Source: an uncultured Gammaproteobacteria bacterium
GTDB taxonomy: Bacteria > Pseudomonadota > Gammaproteobacteria > Magnimaribacterales > Magnimaribacteraceae
Direction: 5' to 3'
NCBI GenBank assembly: GCA_913045055.1
Contig: CAJWPI010000010.1
Coordinates: forward strand, 1 to 55,641
Length of the DNA stretch: 55,641 bases
Part shown: positions 19,791 to 28,800 of the stretch, piece after piece
Layout: each line of letters begins with the position of its first letter
Position numbering within the stretch: the stretch's first letter is position 1
The notes under the pieces: generated by a model
What the model was told of the DNA's origin: nothing
Databases searched by the model: none
What the model saw: only the letters and a program-made list of their open reading frames with translations
Translations under genes and position numbers: made by a program

Positions 19791-19907
19791 TTATTGGTTA
19801 GCTACCCAATAAACCATAGCAGTAACTATAACAGCAATTATTGCTAACCAAGCTATTGCATCAGCTTTACTATCTTCTTCTATTGAAGGTTTGTTTTCCT
19901 TTTCCAT
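19791..19907 (-). CDS. 38-residue single-pass membrane peptide
   Basis: This small gene encodes an acidic, hydrophilic N-terminal half (MEKENKPSIEEDSKAD) followed by one hydrophobic helix (about residues 17-36) and a short tail ending in Gln. It is preceded by the AcuI-like gene (stop nine bases before the ATG) and followed five bases later by the nitronate-monooxygenase-like gene, all on the same strand. The frame thus fits exactly in the operon gap. The N-terminus is probably cytoplasmic by charge, though this is uncertain. No family recognised. The Shine-Dalgarno sequence is weak, so expression may depend on coupling. Confidence 0.6.
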   Translation of the reverse strand: MEKENKPSIEEDSKADAIAWLAIIAVIVTAMVYWVANQ

Positions 19908-19916
19908 AGCTATTTC

Positions 19917-20912
19917 TTAAGTCTTTACGACTACTCTACCTATTTGGTTTCCCGATAAAATACTTTCTATCTCTGCACCTAATTCCTCAAGGGATACTTC
20001 TTTTGTAATATCATCTAATCTATCTAATGCCCAATTTTGAGAAAAATGCTCCCAGATATGTAATTTATCTTTTAAGGGAATCTCAACTGAATCTATACCT
20101 ATTAATGCATTACCCCTAAGAATAAAAGGAAAAATAGAACTCTCAAAAGAGGCACCTCCTACAAGACCGCTACATGCAACAGCTCCGCCTGGAGTTAGAG
20201 AAGTTAATAAAAGACTCAAAATATCGCCACTAACAACATCTACCCCTACATCCCAAAGACTCTTTCCAATAGGCCTTCTGGTAACTTCTAATAATTCCTC
20301 CCTACTTAAAATTTGTGATGCACCTAAAGAAGTAAAGAAATCTGACTGATCTTTTTTTCCAGAAACTGCCGTAACTTCCGAGCCTAGTTCACTTAATAAC
20401 ATAGTTGCTATAGATCCAACCCCTCCTGTAGATCCAGTTACAACTGACTTGGTGTCTTTAAATCCAGCATATTCTCTAAAATTATCTAATGCATGAATAG
20501 ATAAACCAGCTGTCAACCCTGCTGTACCTAAAGCCATTGCTTTTCTTGAACTTAGACCTTCAGGTAATTGAATAGCCCAACTAGCTGGGACTCTTATGTA
20601 TTCTGCAAAACCTCCTGAGGTATTCATTCCTAAGTCATATCCGGTCACTATAACTTCATCTCCTTCTTTGAAATCTTTTGTTGAGGTTTCAGCTACTTCT
20701 CCTGCTGCATCTATCCCTGGCGTGTGAGGGTAATTTTTTGTAACACCAGGCATCCCTTTTGCAGACATTGCATCTTTGTAATTTAAAGAAGAGTACTCTA
20801 CCTTTATTAAAAGATCATTTTCAGGAAGATTAGATAGAGATTTTTCTATAATTGAAAGAGAATAATCACCGTTATTCTCTCTAGCTTCAAGTGCCTTAAA
20901 TGTTTTACTCAT
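19917..20912 (-). CDS. acuI: Acryloyl-CoA reductase-like MDR oxidoreductase (AcuI/YhdH)
   Basis: The 331-residue zinc-free medium-chain dehydrogenase/reductase matches the YhdH/AcuI group: SSLNYKDAMSAKGMPGV near residue 50, HTPGIDAAGEV, GTAGLTAGLSI, the NADPH-binding VTGSTGGVGSIA at about 157-168 and GGAVACSGLVGG. AcuI reduces acryloyl-CoA to propionyl-CoA, a step in DMSP and 3-hydroxypropionate breakdown in marine bacteria. It sits two bases after sohB and nine before a small membrane peptide gene. Family is clear; whether acryloyl-CoA is the physiological substrate is inferred from the family. Confidence 0.85.
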   Translation of the reverse strand: MSKTFKALEARENNGDYSLSIIEKSLSNLPENDLLIKVEYSSLNYKDAMSAKGMPGVTKNYPHTPGIDAAGEVAETSTKDFKEGDEVIVTGYDLGMNTSGGFAEYIRVPASWAIQLPEGLSSRKAMALGTAGLTAGLSIHALDNFREYAGFKDTKSVVTGSTGGVGSIATMLLSELGSEVTAVSGKKDQSDFFTSLGASQILSREELLEVTRRPIGKSLWDVGVDVVSGDILSLLLTSLTPGGAVACSGLVGGASFESSIFPFILRGNALIGIDSVEIPLKDKLHIWEHFSQNWALDRLDDITKEVSLEELGAEIESILSGNQIGRVVVKT

Positions 20913-20914
20913 AT

Positions 20915-21934
20915 TTAAAAAAATCTATTCTTATTAATTATTTCATAAAGCTTTAGTACTGTCTTTTCTATTAAATCTTGAGTAGCTATACCTAACTTTT
21001 CTCCAATAGGCTTTCTTTCATAATAGTCCAATTCAAGTAGATTGAACTTAGAAGATAATTTAAGTAGATAGTCATCTGCTGTAGCTATCTCATCGATGAG
21101 TCCTATTTTTTTAGCTTGGTCCCCTTGCCATACTTCTCCTGTAGCTACCTTTTTAACATCTATTACAGGTCTATTTTCTTTTACAAAATCTTTGAAGACA
21201 GAATGAAGTTCTTCTAGTTCCTTAATAAATTTCTTTCTTCCTGTGGGTGTATTTTTTCCTAAGGTTGTTAAGGTACGTTTATATCTTCCAGCTGTATGCA
21301 TCTCAATATCTATAGCATTCTTTTTAAGAAGTCTATGAAGGTTAGGTAATTGTGCTATTACTCCAATGGAACCAACAACAGCCCAAGGGGCGGCTATGAT
21401 CTTATTAGCAACACATGACATCAAGTACCCTCCACTAGCAGCTATTTTATCTATACAAACAGTTAAAGAAATTTTATTATCGGTTAAACGTTTTAATTCT
21501 GCAGCACATAATCCGTAGGCGTATGCTGAACCTCCACCACTTTCAACTTTTAATACAACTTCCTTACATTTTGATTTTGAACTTAAAATAGCATTTATCT
21601 CTTCTTTTAATTTATTAACGCCCGTTGCTTGGATATCCCCGTAGAAGTTCAGAACATAAACTGATTGCTTCTCAGGAGATTTCTGTTTCTTTTTCTTTTT
21701 ATTTTTATCCTTGATAAATTTTTTAAAGGATTTTTTATCCATTTCTGAGCTCAAAATAGCCGTACCCATTTTATCTAACCGCTCTGAAAGATTCTTTATT
21801 ATGAGGTGACCTTTTTCTCCAAATTTTTTATGTCTATTCGCACTAGAAATTATTAATAAAGGCAGAATAATGACTATTACTATTGTAACGACCTTAAGTA
21901 AGAAGAAACTGTAATCAATTAGTAATTCGATCAT
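20915..21934 (-). CDS. sohB: Probable periplasmic/inner-membrane protease SohB
   Basis: The 339-residue protein has an N-terminal membrane anchor (residues 8-30), a Lys-rich linker (about 65-90), and an S49 signal-peptide-peptidase domain. That domain has the nucleophile Ser167 in KIAASGGYL and the general-base Lys219 in GRYKRTL, the catalytic dyad of this family. The SohB-type N-terminal domain and the SSANRHKKFGEKG start match gammaproteobacterial SohB. It probably degrades membrane or periplasmic peptides. It lies between the HSD10-like SDR (6-base gap) and the AcuI-like gene (2 bases). Confidence 0.92.
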   Translation of the reverse strand: MIELLIDYSFFLLKVVTIVIVIILPLLIISSANRHKKFGEKGHLIIKNLSERLDKMGTAILSSEMDKKSFKKFIKDKNKKKKKQKSPEKQSVYVLNFYGDIQATGVNKLKEEINAILSSKSKCKEVVLKVESGGGSAYAYGLCAAELKRLTDNKISLTVCIDKIAASGGYLMSCVANKIIAAPWAVVGSIGVIAQLPNLHRLLKKNAIDIEMHTAGRYKRTLTTLGKNTPTGRKKFIKELEELHSVFKDFVKENRPVIDVKKVATGEVWQGDQAKKIGLIDEIATADDYLLKLSSKFNLLELDYYERKPIGEKLGIATQDLIEKTVLKLYEIINKNRFF

Positions 21935-21940
21935 TCTCTT

Positions 21941-22708
21941 CTATTTGGGCTGCATTCTGATGGCACCATCTAATCTAATTGTTTCACCATTTAAGAATCT
22001 ATTCTCTACTATATGCCTTACCAAAGAAGCATACTCTTCAGGTAGGCCTAGCCTTTTTGGAAATTGGGTCATTTCAATAAGAGGTGCTCGTACTTGGTCT
22101 GTAGCCATTGCCATCATGGGTGTATCAAATATTCCTGGTGCTATTGTATTAACTCTGATACCCATTCTTGCTAGGTCTCTAGAAATTGGTAGTGTCATTC
22201 CCACCACACCTGCTTTACTTGCACTGTAGGCTGCCTGTCCAATTTGACCATCAAAAGCTGCAACTGAAGCAGTATTTATTATTACTCCACATTCTCCATC
22301 TTTTTCTGGTTCATTATTACCCATTTCTAATGCTGCTAATCGAGTTACATTAAAAGTTCCTGTAAGGTTAATGTCTAAAACCGTCTTATAGTAATCAAGT
22401 GGGTGTGCTCCATCCTTTCCTACAGTTTTACTAGCACTTCCAATACCAGCGCAATTAACTAAGATATGAATTGATTTAAATTCACTTTTTGTTTTAGTTA
22501 TAGCTTCTTTGATAGAAGTTTCATCGGCAACATTAGCTATACAAAATGATGATTCCCCATCAATAGATTGAGATGCATTAGTTGCATTTTCTTCATTGAC
22601 ATCTAGAAGCATGACTTTAGCCCCAGCACTGCTAAGTTCTTTTGCAGTTGCTAAGCCTAGACCAGATGCACCTCCTGTTATAAGTGCTACTTTTTCTGAA
22701 ATATCCAC
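21941..22708 (-). CDS. 3-hydroxyacyl-CoA dehydrogenase, HSD10-type SDR
   Basis: The 255-residue classical short-chain dehydrogenase has the NAD-binding TGGASGLG at 11-18, NCAG at about 85-88, catalytic Ser148, Tyr161 and Lys165, and the long insert typical of type-2 3-hydroxyacyl-CoA dehydrogenases ([18 protein letters not shown]). Asp36 after the second strand (LLDVNEE) indicates NAD+ preference. The group oxidises 3-hydroxyacyl-CoA, including 2-methyl-3-hydroxybutyryl-CoA in isoleucine breakdown. It is the first gene of the operon running through sohB and acuI. A 243-base region upstream separates it from the divergent porin gene. Confidence 0.88.
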   Translation of the reverse strand: MDISEKVALITGGASGLGLATAKELSSAGAKVMLLDVNEENATNASQSIDGESSFCIANVADETSIKEAITKTKSEFKSIHILVNCAGIGSASKTVGKDGAHPLDYYKTVLDINLTGTFNVTRLAALEMGNNEPEKDGECGVIINTASVAAFDGQIGQAAYSASKAGVVGMTLPISRDLARMGIRVNTIAPGIFDTPMMAMATDQVRAPLIEMTQFPKRLGLPEEYASLVRHIVENRFLNGETIRLDGAIRMQPK

Positions 22709-22890
22709 CTTTTCTCCGAACTAAGTTTTACAAAGGTGCTGCATATTACACGATAAACAGAGCGAGAAAAACCTCTAGTAAAAGGATATTGCTCCTTATG
22801 CACCCAAAAAAGAAAAGATAAAGATAATTTGCACCATTTAAAAGCATAAAAATTAGGAATGGTCATATAAACCATCAATAAAGATAACAA

Positions 22891-22919
22891 TTATTAGGCA
22901 CAAAACTTGCATGTATAAA
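22891..22919 (+). promoter_or_regulatory. Candidate promoter of the TorF-type porin gene
   Basis: TATAAA at 22914-22919 (five of six -10 bases) lies 17 bases after TTATTA at 22891-22896, a weak -35. The start codon follows about 30 bases later with a strong AGGAG. The rest of the gap (22709-22890) is AT-rich, with a short hairpin-like AAGGA...TCCTT near 22780-22800 and no convincing gene. Confidence 0.35.
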
Positions 22920-22951
22920 TATGAATTTAAATTTTAACAGGAGTAATGAAT

Positions 22952-23575
22952 ATGAATAAAACCTATAAGTTAATTTTTATTGGCTTAATTTCAATAAATT
23001 TTCTCTCAATATCGGCTGCAGATTTTGAATCTAATGTAGCTATTTCTTCAGATTATATATGGAGAGGTTGGACACAAAGCAATGAAGACCCTTCCATTTC
23101 AGGAGGTTTTGATATTTCTGGAGAGAATGGATTATATTTTGGAACATGGGCTGCGAGTGTAACGGGAGGTACAGAATTAGATTATTATTTTGGTTATTCT
23201 AACGAAACAGAAGATGGTTTTGGTTATGACATTGGATATATAGGGTATACATACCCACAACATGACTCAGCTCTTGGTCTAGACTTAGACTTTGAAGAGA
23301 TTTATCTCGGTCTATCGTATAGTTTTGTTGGACTCATTTATTCAGCGGGTCAAGATGATGCAGAAGACAATTTAGAATTATCTTTTTCAATCGGCGATAC
23401 AGGTTTAGCAGCAACATTTGGACAGTACGATAATATAGGTGACTACTACTCTATCACTTATGACCTCCCTATGGAGTTAGCTGGATTAGCAATTTCTCTA
23501 GGTTATAGCGATCTTAGTGTAGATGGCGATTCATCTTTAGATGAAGATGGTTTTTTTATAACTTTCTCTATGTAA
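22952..23575 (+). CDS. TorF-family putative outer-membrane porin (Gcw_chp)
   Basis: The 207-residue protein has a cleavable signal peptide (basic start, hydrophobic IFIGLISINFLSISA) and then a beta-rich, acidic, aromatic chain beginning SNVAISSDYIWRGWTQ. The pattern SDYxxRGxxQ with GFDISGENGLYFGTWAASV is the hallmark of the conserved proteobacterial family TIGR02001. Members are small outer-membrane barrels of unclear role. The start at 22952 is preferred because AGGAG at 22939-22943 is eight bases upstream; the ATG at 22946 is too close. It ends just before a strong hairpin terminator. Confidence 0.85.
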   Translation: MNKTYKLIFIGLISINFLSISAADFESNVAISSDYIWRGWTQSNEDPSISGGFDISGENGLYFGTWAASVTGGTELDYYFGYSNETEDGFGYDIGYIGYTYPQHDSALGLDLDFEEIYLGLSYSFVGLIYSAGQDDAEDNLELSFSIGDTGLAATFGQYDNIGDYYSITYDLPMELAGLAISLGYSDLSVDGDSSLDEDGFFITFSM

Positions 23576-23598
23576 TTAATTTCCCATTAATTAAAGCA

Positions 23599-23634
23599 AA
23601 GTAAAAAGCTAGATTGTTTTCTGGCTTTTTACTT
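23599..23634. terminator. Rho-independent terminator between convergent genes
   Basis: A 14-bp stem (23599-23612 against 23621-23634, one G-T pair) closes an 8-base loop and contains a five-base A/T run in the stem on each side. It lies 24 bases after the porin stop and overlaps the end of the convergent acyltransferase gene, so it can serve both directions. Confidence 0.75.
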
Positions 23635-24750
23635 ATTTAATAAAGGAGCGGCATAAGTAGTTAATATTTTTTTTCTTAAGTCAGCTTCTACGCCATTAAA
23701 TCGTTGCGTTACTTTTTGAATTTCCTCTTTAGTAACAACAGATTTATCATATATCTCATATCTACTGTCTTTTTTTGAAAGTTCAAAAGCTGCTATATGG
23801 TTTATTGGCCAAAGCTTAAAATTATTTGTAATCTTGTCATCAATGACTCTAACTAAGTCGTTCATCTCTCCACTAAAATTTCTTAAGGATTTACATATAT
23901 GCAAGTGCACTCTTCCCTTCAAACCTGTTATTCCTTGAACAAGTTCTTTTATATCGCGTTGATTATTTTCTTCTTGTGATAATTTTTCCCATCCTTCCCA
24001 GCCTGTTGCCTTTACTTTGTCTAATGGATCAAATTCATAAGAAATAACAATAGGAGTTAAATTTACTTTCGATACCCATTCTGGTAAAGAATGTCTTTTT
24101 CTTGAGTCCAAGTAGAGCATTTTCAGTACAGCTTCTTCAGTAAAATCATTACCATCATTTGCTCTTCCTTCTTTTTGTGCAATCCATATACTTTCTTGAT
24201 CATTAGTCAATGACATGTATATATAGGCAGACAATCTTTTTAATTTAGTATAAGTTTCTTTCATCCCAGAAATCTTTCTATGAACTACAAAACTCTTGTT
24301 CAATCTCATCAATTTTTCAGCAAAACTTTTATCTAATAAATTATCTCCTATAGCTATTCTCACAGTATTCATATTTCTTATAAATAAAGAGTAATTTAGA
24401 AACAGAGGATCTAAAGAAATATCTCTATGATTTCCTATATATAACGTTGGTATTTTTAAGAGATTTTCTTCTCCTGAGACGCTAAATCCAGAGGTGGTCG
24501 TTTTAATCATGGATTCTACTAAAGGTGCCAATGATGATTGAAACTCTTTAATTGTTTTAACTCCCTTAAAATAGTAACTAAACTTTCTTTTTACTATTCC
24601 TGTAATGATCAAAGGAATCAACTTAGATAAGGTGGGGAAATTTATTTTTGCTAACTCTGAATGGAATAGGTGATCTTGAATAAGAAAATTTACCTCAGTC
24701 TCAACCTCCTCGTTAGTAAAGGGTCTTATTGAATCAAAGTCTTGAATCAA
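23629..24750 (-). CDS. Lysophospholipid acyltransferase-like protein (PlsC superfamily)
   Basis: The 373-residue protein contains the acyltransferase motif I as NHRDISLD (about residue 108), then EGRANDG (motif III-like, about residue 192). It is longer than ordinary PlsC (about 240). The motif has five residues between His and the second Asp instead of the usual four, a form I recall in a sub-group of predicted 1-acyl-glycerol-3-phosphate acyltransferases. It probably transfers an acyl chain to a lipid at the membrane, although no clear transmembrane helix is visible. It follows oadB by 14 bases, so it may be co-transcribed with the sodium pump. Confidence 0.75.
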   Translation of the reverse strand: MIQDFDSIRPFTNEEVETEVNFLIQDHLFHSELAKINFPTLSKLIPLIITGIVKRKFSYYFKGVKTIKEFQSSLAPLVESMIKTTTSGFSVSGEENLLKIPTLYIGNHRDISLDPLFLNYSLFIRNMNTVRIAIGDNLLDKSFAEKLMRLNKSFVVHRKISGMKETYTKLKRLSAYIYMSLTNDQESIWIAQKEGRANDGNDFTEEAVLKMLYLDSRKRHSLPEWVSKVNLTPIVISYEFDPLDKVKATGWEGWEKLSQEENNQRDIKELVQGITGLKGRVHLHICKSLRNFSGEMNDLVRVIDDKITNNFKLWPINHIAAFELSKKDSRYEIYDKSVVTKEEIQKVTQRFNGVEADLRKKILTTYAAPLLNK

Positions 24751-24764
24751 ATTAATTTTTTAAG

Positions 24765-25883
24765 CTATGACAAAAGAGTAATCATTATTCCTGCAGCTAC
24801 TGTCGATCCTATCACTCCCGCCACATTGGGACCCATTGCATGCATTAACAGAAAGTTTTGAGGATTTTCATCAAGTCCTACTTTGTTTACTACCCTAGCT
24901 GCCATGGGAACAGCAGATACACCTGCAGCACCAATTAATGGGTTAATTTTAGTCTTAGAAAATACATTCATGCCCTTTGCCATTAAAACTCCGCTTGCTG
25001 TTCCTATTGAGAATGCTACAGCTCCCAATAGAAGTATTCCCAAAGTTTCTGTTTCTAAGAAACCGTCAGCTTTTAGTTTTGATCCAACTGCTAATCCTAA
25101 AAAAATTGTGACTATATTAATTAGGGAATTCTGGACAGTGTTGTTTAGTCTGTCCACAACTCCCGCTTCCCTCATTAAATTTCCAAGACAAAACATACCT
25201 AGTAAAGGTGCTGAAGCTGGTAAAACTAGAGCAACCACTAAAACCAGAAGAATAGGAAAGAGTATTCTTTCAGTCTGGCTAACCTCTCTAAGCTGGATCA
25301 TTTGTATAGATCTTTCTTTTTTAGTTGTAAAAAATTTCATAATAGGAGGTTGAATGAGGGGTACTAAAGCCATATAAGAATAAGCAGCTACTGCTATTGC
25401 CCCTAATAAATCTGGTGCGAGAATACTCGATACATATATTGCTGTTGGTCCATCGGCTCCTCCAATAATCCCTATAGCGGCTGCATCCTTAATAGAGAAA
25501 TCAACTAACCCTGTTATAGATAAACCCACAGCACCGAATACCGTAGCAAATATTCCAACTTGAGCTGCTGCTCCCAGCAACATAGTCTTTGGATTTGCTA
25601 ATAGAGGCCCAAAATCAGTTAAAGCCCCTACTCCCATAAATATAATTAAAGGAAAGGCAGTAGTTTTAATACCATTCTCATAGAAAAAATATAAGATACC
25701 TCCAGGGTCAGCAAGACCTGCTTCCGGTATGTTTGCTAATAGACCTCCAAAACCAATTGGTAAAAGAAGTAAGGGTTCAAATTTCTTTGCAATGGCAAGA
25801 TATAACAAAAGTAAACAAATAAGGATCATGCTTAGTTGTCCTAAGGTTATATTCAAAAGGCCAATAATTTCGGTTATTTCCAT
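24765..25883 (-). CDS. oadB: Oxaloacetate decarboxylase (Na+ pump), beta subunit
   Basis: The 372-residue inner-membrane protein has about nine hydrophobic segments and OadB-family stretches: [40 protein letters not shown] (the conserved re-entrant loop with Asp) and [11 protein letters not shown] near the C-terminus. The beta subunit couples decarboxylation of carboxybiotin to Na+ export. A TTG at 25889 could start it earlier, but the ATG at 25881-25883 lies two bases after the oadA stop and is preferred. It completes the gamma-alpha-beta order typical of the family. Confidence 0.94.
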   Translation of the reverse strand: MEITEIIGLLNITLGQLSMILICLLLLYLAIAKKFEPLLLLPIGFGGLLANIPEAGLADPGGILYFFYENGIKTTAFPLIIFMGVGALTDFGPLLANPKTMLLGAAAQVGIFATVFGAVGLSITGLVDFSIKDAAAIGIIGGADGPTAIYVSSILAPDLLGAIAVAAYSYMALVPLIQPPIMKFFTTKKERSIQMIQLREVSQTERILFPILLVLVVALVLPASAPLLGMFCLGNLMREAGVVDRLNNTVQNSLINIVTIFLGLAVGSKLKADGFLETETLGILLLGAVAFSIGTASGVLMAKGMNVFSKTKINPLIGAAGVSAVPMAARVVNKVGLDENPQNFLLMHAMGPNVAGVIGSTVAAGIMITLLS

Positions 25884-25885
25884 TT

Positions 25886-27640
25886 TCAACTGAGAGAGAT
25901 CATTATCTCATCTACCGCAACTTCATCGCCTTCAGATACATGAATAGTTGTTACTATGCCAGATTCTAACGACTGAACTTCTGTTTCCATTTTCATAGCC
26001 TCCAGAACAAGCACTACTTGACCTTTATTAATTTGATCACCTTCCTTTACAAGCACTTTATGAACGTTACCTGCAAGAGGACTTGGTATCGAGATACTGC
26101 CCTGATTATCATTAGTTTCTTGCTTAGTTTGCTTTGGTATTTCTGCTTTATTAGAGAGCAGAGTTGCATCAAATCCATCAACTTTTACTATGAACTCTTC
26201 ATTTTCTACTATCACTTTGTAATGACCCTCTGATTGTTCTATTACTTGAGCTGGGTTTTCTTCAAAGAAGTCTTTGTCCTCTCTGTTAACAAAAAACTTT
26301 TCTGCTACTTGAGGAAAAATAGAAAAAGTTAATAGGTCTTCATCCGATTCCAAGTCTGCATGAAAATTTAAAGATTTAGCTTTTTCTTTAAAATCTTGGT
26401 GTAGTTTTTCTAATTCCGGTTCAATTAAATCTGCAGGTCTACATGTAATAGCTTCTTTCTCCCCTAGAACTCTTTTCTGAAGTTCTTTATTTACATCAGA
26501 AGGAGTCTTGCCATACTCTCCCGAGAGTAGATCACTAGTTTCTTTAGATATACTTTTATATCTTTCTCTAGATAAAACATTTAAAACTGCTTGAGTTCCT
26601 ACTATCTGTGAAGTAGGTGTAACTAAAGGTATAAAGCCAAGGTCTTCTCTAACTTTAGGTATTTCTTCTAAAACTTCGTTAAGTTTATCGCTAGCTTTCT
26701 GTTCTTTTAATTGATTTTCCATGTTAGTAAACATACCCCCAGGTACCTGGGCAACTAGAATTCTGGAGTCTATCCCTTTTAGTGAGCCTTCAAACTTTGA
26801 ATATTTTGCTCTTATAGGCCTAAAGTAAGCTGCTATCTCTTCAAGCTTTCCTAAATCTAAACCAGTAGCACGAGGAGTATCTTGAAGAATAGCTACGATA
26901 GATTCAGTTGGAGAATGACCATAAGTCATGCTCATCGATGAAATAGATGTATCAATATTATCGATTCCTGCTTCTACTGCCTTTATAGCAGTAGCAGTAG
27001 ACATTCCCGTAGTTGCATGACATTGCATGTGTATGGGTATTTGTAATTCTTTCTTTAATCTTGTTACTAAATCATAAGCTACATAGGGTTTTAATAAACC
27101 TGCCATATCTTTAATAGCAAGAGAATCTGCTCCCAAGTCTTCAATATCTTTTGCTAGATCTATCCATGTGTCTATGGAATGAACTGGGCTAATAGTATAT
27201 GAGATTGTTCCTTGTGCATGTTTACCATTTTCTCTAACAGATTTTATAGCTGTTTCTAGATTCCTAGTATCATTCATAGCATCAAAAATTCTAAAAACAT
27301 CAACTCCGTTCTTAACACTAGTATCAACAAACTTTTTTACTACATCATCTGCATAATGCCTATAGCCAAGGATGTTCTGACCTCTTAGCAACATCTGCTG
27401 CGGAGTATTAGGCATCGCCTTTTTTAATTCCCTGATTCTTTCCCATGGGTCTTCGCCCAAGTACCTTATACAAGCATCAAAAGTTGCTCCTCCCCATGAT
27501 TCTACCGACCAAAAACCTACGCTATCTAGCTTTTCTGCTATGGGTAACATATCGTCTAATCTTACCCTTGTAGCCAGTAAAGACTGTGATGCATCTCTAA
27601 GAACTACATCTGTTATACCAAGTGGAGTATCTGAATTCAT
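25886..27640 (-). CDS. oadA: Oxaloacetate decarboxylase, alpha subunit (biotin carrier)
   Basis: The 584-residue protein starts with the carboxyltransferase TIM barrel ([16 protein letters not shown], metal-site Asp; [14 protein letters not shown] with the metal His residues). A PYC/OADA-like domain follows, then a linker and a C-terminal biotinyl domain with EAMKMET, biotin on Lys550. It moves CO2 from oxaloacetate to biotin as part of the membrane Na+ pump. Length fits (about 590). Two bases separate it from oadG upstream. A different substrate within the pump family (for example malonyl- or glutaconyl-type) is less likely given the barrel type. Confidence 0.95.
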   Translation of the reverse strand: MNSDTPLGITDVVLRDASQSLLATRVRLDDMLPIAEKLDSVGFWSVESWGGATFDACIRYLGEDPWERIRELKKAMPNTPQQMLLRGQNILGYRHYADDVVKKFVDTSVKNGVDVFRIFDAMNDTRNLETAIKSVRENGKHAQGTISYTISPVHSIDTWIDLAKDIEDLGADSLAIKDMAGLLKPYVAYDLVTRLKKELQIPIHMQCHATTGMSTATAIKAVEAGIDNIDTSISSMSMTYGHSPTESIVAILQDTPRATGLDLGKLEEIAAYFRPIRAKYSKFEGSLKGIDSRILVAQVPGGMFTNMENQLKEQKASDKLNEVLEEIPKVREDLGFIPLVTPTSQIVGTQAVLNVLSRERYKSISKETSDLLSGEYGKTPSDVNKELQKRVLGEKEAITCRPADLIEPELEKLHQDFKEKAKSLNFHADLESDEDLLTFSIFPQVAEKFFVNREDKDFFEENPAQVIEQSEGHYKVIVENEEFIVKVDGFDATLLSNKAEIPKQTKQETNDNQGSISIPSPLAGNVHKVLVKEGDQINKGQVVLVLEAMKMETEVQSLESGIVTTIHVSEGDEVAVDEIMISLS

Positions 27641-27642
27641 AA

Positions 27643-27855
27643 TTAACCTCTATTATTATGAAATTTAATAGCAGCTTCCTTAACTGCCTGCTCAAGATGA
27701 GCATCCTTTTTTTCTATTGACTTAATTGGAGCTAGCTTTAAAACAAATTGTGACATCAAGGAAGTTAATAAAATTAGAAGACAAAGAAATACAAAAACTG
27801 TTGTTAGTCCATATAACAGTAGATTGGTTGCCTCCGCTAATAGTTGTTGTGCCAA
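27643..27855 (-). CDS. oadG: Oxaloacetate decarboxylase, gamma subunit
   Basis: The 70-residue protein has a single membrane helix (about residues 12-35, GLTTVFVFLCLLILLTS) and a charged C-terminal tail containing a His that could take part in the zinc binding known for OadG tails. It anchors the alpha subunit to the beta subunit. The start is TTG at 27853-27855 with AAAGG seven bases upstream. It leads the operon oadG-oadA-oadB. Confidence 0.85.
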   Translation of the reverse strand: MAQQLLAEATNLLLYGLTTVFVFLCLLILLTSLMSQFVLKLAPIKSIEKKDAHLEQAVKEAAIKFHNNRG

Positions 27856-27873
27856 GTTTTTACCTTTAAGCTA

Positions 27874-27882
27874 ATTTTATCA
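27874..27882 (-). promoter_or_regulatory. Extended -10 promoter element for the oad operon
   Basis: On the minus strand TGATAAAAT forms an extended -10 (TG-n-TAAAAT) about 20 bases upstream of the oadG TTG, placing a short leader with the AAAGG ribosome-binding site. No clear -35 is needed for this promoter class. The remaining gap to the plus-strand phosphodiesterase gene (27883-28038) is AT-rich and holds only a weak 7-bp inverted repeat (27877-27883 with 27910-27916). Confidence 0.4.
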
Positions 27883-28038
27883 TATGAGTAATTTAGGAAA
27901 AGTAATGTCATGATAAGAAGTGCTCCATATGACTTCAGATCTAAGGAAGAAAATAAAAAATATTTTTTTAATATAATTACCTAAAATAAATTTGGTTGAT
28001 ATTATTAATTTACGAATTCTAAATTAAACAGTTTGAAC

Positions 28039-28800
28039 ATGTATAGAGTACATCCATATTTTGAAGGTTTTTCTTTTTTTGGTTTTGTACATAGAGGGGG
28101 GAATGAAAAAGAAACTGAGAATACTTTAGAAGCTTTTCAATATTCTTCAGATTTAGGTTTTATCTTTATGGAAACCGATGTTCAAACAAGTAAAGATGGA
28201 AAAATAGTAATCTTTCATGACGACAACCTTGAAAGAATGGCTGGAGTTCAAAGTCAAATTAAAGACCTTTCTTTTCAAGAAATCAAAAAAATAGAACTTA
28301 GAGATGGGGGTAGAATACCGCTTTTATCTGATGCTTTGAGTTCATTTCCTAATTTAAGATTTAATATAGATATTAAAACTGAAGATGCAGTAGAAGAAAC
28401 AGTAAGGCTAATAAAATCTCATAAAAGCTTAAATCGAGTTTGTCTTGCTTCATTCTCTTCTTCAAGACTGAAAAAAATTAGAAAGATAGCAGGAGGAGGT
28501 TTATGCACTTCTTCTGGTCAAATGGATATTGTTAAGTTAATAATAAATAGTCTAGGATTAAATTTAGAAATTCCAGAAGGCGAGTGCGCACAAGTGCCTA
28601 TTTCACAATGGGGAATACCGATTGTAACCAAGAAATTTATTCAAAATACCCATAAATTAAATAAATTTGTGCATGTTTGGACAATTGATGATGAACCAGA
28701 GATGGAACGTTTGTTTCATTTAGGGGTGGATGGGTTAATGACTGATAAACCTTCAGTATTAAAAAGATTTATGGAAAAGAAGGGTTTATTTAATTCCTAG
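28039..28800 (+). CDS. Glycerophosphodiester phosphodiesterase
   Basis: The 253-residue protein has GDPD catalytic landmarks: HRGGNEKETENTLEAF at the start (His-Arg), ETDVQTSKDGKIVIFHDDNLER (metal-binding Glu and Asp, catalytic His), and the closing VDGLMTDKPSVL. The family hydrolyses glycerophosphodiesters to sn-glycerol 3-phosphate and an alcohol. No signal peptide, so probably cytoplasmic. I chose the ATG at 28039 over a TTG at 28033; neither has a good Shine-Dalgarno sequence. Its stop overlaps the convergent MFS gene by 11 bases. Confidence 0.88.
   Translation: MYRVHPYFEGFSFFGFVHRGGNEKETENTLEAFQYSSDLGFIFMETDVQTSKDGKIVIFHDDNLERMAGVQSQIKDLSFQEIKKIELRDGGRIPLLSDALSSFPNLRFNIDIKTEDAVEETVRLIKSHKSLNRVCLASFSSSRLKKIRKIAGGGLCTSSGQMDIVKLIINSLGLNLEIPEGECAQVPISQWGIPIVTKKFIQNTHKLNKFVHVWTIDDEPEMERLFHLGVDGLMTDKPSVLKRFMEKKGLFNS

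Noticed and set aside
22687-22890. 67-codon minus-strand frame upstream of the HSD10-like gene
   Set aside because: It overlaps the start of the HSD10-like gene, has no good ribosome-binding site, and its residue pattern shows no domain or regular helix or strand periodicity. Likely a chance frame in AT-rich promoter DNA.
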